Positions 31,444 to 32,207 of a stretch of 32,207 bases of DNA are shown in pieces. The notes under the pieces are model-generated. The model was not told where the DNA came from. It saw nothing but the letters and a program-made list of their open reading frames with translations, and did not search any database. Source of the stretch: an uncultured Saprospiraceae bacterium (GTDB lineage Bacteria; Bacteroidota; Bacteroidia; Chitinophagales; Saprospiraceae); the NCBI GenBank assembly GCA_938001865.1, contig CALLAW010000093.1, forward strand, positions 1-32,207, in the 5' to 3' direction. The translations under genes and the position numbers were made by a program. Numbering within the stretch: the stretch's first letter is position 1; each line of letters begins with the position of its first letter.

Positions 31444-32207
31444 ATGAACAGATCACTTATCATCATAATTCTCATAATCATTCTTGTACTTTTCATCCTT
31501 GGATGGATCTTTGGGTGTCCACATTGTATCTTACTTCCATTTTTGTTTATCCTTGGAGCAGCATGGATTGGTTGGAACCTTGGAATGTCTTGGTTTAAAA
31601 AACGTATGCTAGGTCTAGAGACAGATTTGAATACTACTCAAGGTAAATACAACAACCTACAATCAGAGTACACTACTTACGAGTCTAAATACAATCTACT
31701 AGATACAGAGTATCAAGACTCTCAAAATGATTGGAATTTGCGTTACTCCAATCTGCAGAATAATCAAGATAAAGTTGTGTCAGAGTGGGAGAGTAAGTAT
31801 GCTACACTTAAGTCAGCAGGCGATAAGTCAAGTGCAGACTGGAAGACAAAGTATGCAGCCTTAGAGGGTCAGTTGAAGTCAGCATCAGAGTGGGAGAGTA
31901 AGTATGCCACACTTAAGTCAGCAGGCGATAAGTCAAGTGCAGACTGGAAGGCAAAGTATGCTGCCTTAGAAGGGAAGTTGAAGTCAGCATCAGAGTGGGA
32001 GAGTAAGTATGCTACACTGAAGACTGAGGCAGATAAGTCAAGTGCAGATTGGAAGACAAAGTATGTAGCTTTAGAGGGTCAATTGAGTTCAGCATCAGAG
32101 TGGGAAGCGAAGTATGCTACACTGAAGTCAGAGGCAGATAAGTCAGGTGCAGATTGGAAGACAAAGTATGCAGCTTTAGAGGGACAATTGAGTTCAGCAT
32201 CAGAGTG
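31444..32207 (+). CDS. Membrane-anchored repeat/coiled-coil protein, N-terminal part (cut by window edge)
   Basis: An open frame from the ATG at 31444 runs off the window (254 codons seen, no stop). The first ~45 residues are very hydrophobic with two likely membrane segments around WIFGCPHC. From about residue 55 the protein is polar and helical, with a W-x-x-K/R-Y-x-x-L pattern repeated every 17-18 residues. From residue 113 this becomes four nearly identical 35-residue repeats (105 bp each). This predicts a long coiled-coil rod on a membrane anchor. With the adjacent OmpA-like gene, an OmpA domain at the missing C-terminus is possible but not visible. Function unknown. Confidence 0.7.
   Translation, partial: MNRSLIIIILIIILVLFILGWIFGCPHCILLPFLFILGAAWIGWNLGMSWFKKRMLGLETDLNTTQGKYNNLQSEYTTYESKYNLLDTEYQDSQNDWNLRYSNLQNNQDKVVSEWESKYATLKSAGDKSSADWKTKYAALEGQLKSASEWESKYATLKSAGDKSSADWKAKYAALEGKLKSASEWESKYATLKTEADKSSADWKTKYVALEGQLSSASEWEAKYATLKSEADKSGADWKTKYAALEGQLSSASE
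31780..32207 (+). repeat. 105-bp in-frame tandem repeat array
   Basis: Units begin at 31780, 31885, 31990, 32095 and 32200 (each starts TCAGAGTGGG, the last cut by the window edge). The period is exactly 105 bp (35 codons), with only a few substitutions between copies. Each unit has two half-repeats with the W-x-x-K-Y-A-x-L pattern. Such low divergence indicates recent expansion or homogenisation. Confidence 0.9.

Noticed and set aside
31780-32207. CRISPR-like array
   Set aside because: The 105-bp repeats are contiguous, in frame and coding, with no unique spacers and no cas genes in the window.

Overview
The window looks like a chromosomal segment of a member of the Bacteroidota, possibly a Saprospiria-like lineage (the class is inferred and weakly supported). 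The phylum call rests on several things. There is a large secreted protein with the gliding-motility/type IX secretion 'type B' C-terminal domain. There is a TonB-dependent receptor with a carboxypeptidase-regulatory-like N-terminal domain followed by a DUF4249 lipoprotein. The intergenic promoters have the Bacteroidota form TTG-(19-21)-TAnnTTTG. Shine-Dalgarno sequences are largely absent. No phage, insertion sequence, CRISPR array, tRNA or rRNA was seen. The window reads as ordinary chromosome with a few unusual genes.

Layout. From 1 to 2049 (minus strand) lie a truncated TonB-like proline-rich protein and tyrosyl-tRNA synthetase. At 2186-3448 (plus) is an FtsX/LolC-E type permease. From 3523 to 14795 everything is on the minus strand. 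In transcription order this run is coaE, rocD (ornithine aminotransferase), a conserved hypothetical, era, der, rfbC, rfbD, a very large type-IX-secreted protein, ribE, a DUF218/YdcF-like protein and an rluA-type pseudouridine synthase. Most spacings are short, and ribE/DUF218/rluA overlap one another. A 218-bp gap (14796-15013) holds a compact plus-strand promoter-plus-terminator unit that could encode a roughly 50-nt RNA. From 15014 to 19820 (minus) there is a tight cluster: DUF58 protein, PPK2-type polyphosphate kinase, S4/Hsp15-like protein, a RibF-glycosyltransferase fusion and a second rluA-type enzyme. An N-acetylmuramoyl-L-alanine amidase (19995-21263, minus) ends the minus-strand half.

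From 21399 onward all genes are on the plus strand. They are ccmB, ccmC and a ccmD-like small membrane protein (cytochrome c maturation/heme handling), the last overlapping a glutamate dehydrogenase gene. An Lrp/AsnC regulator and a TraB/GumN-like protein follow. Next come the TonB-dependent receptor/DUF4249 pair, a 611-bp apparently non-coding gap, a membrane-anchored OmpA-like protein and a membrane-anchored coiled-coil protein. The coiled-coil gene is cut by the window end and contains nearly identical 105-bp tandem repeats.

The observations most worth following are the in-frame RibF-GT2 fusion, the promoter/terminator small-RNA candidate, the non-canonical HIGH motif (TIGN) in TyrRS, the four-cysteine insertion in ornithine aminotransferase, and the growing-or-shrinking 105-bp repeat array. 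I did not find a clearly new multi-gene defence or metabolic system.
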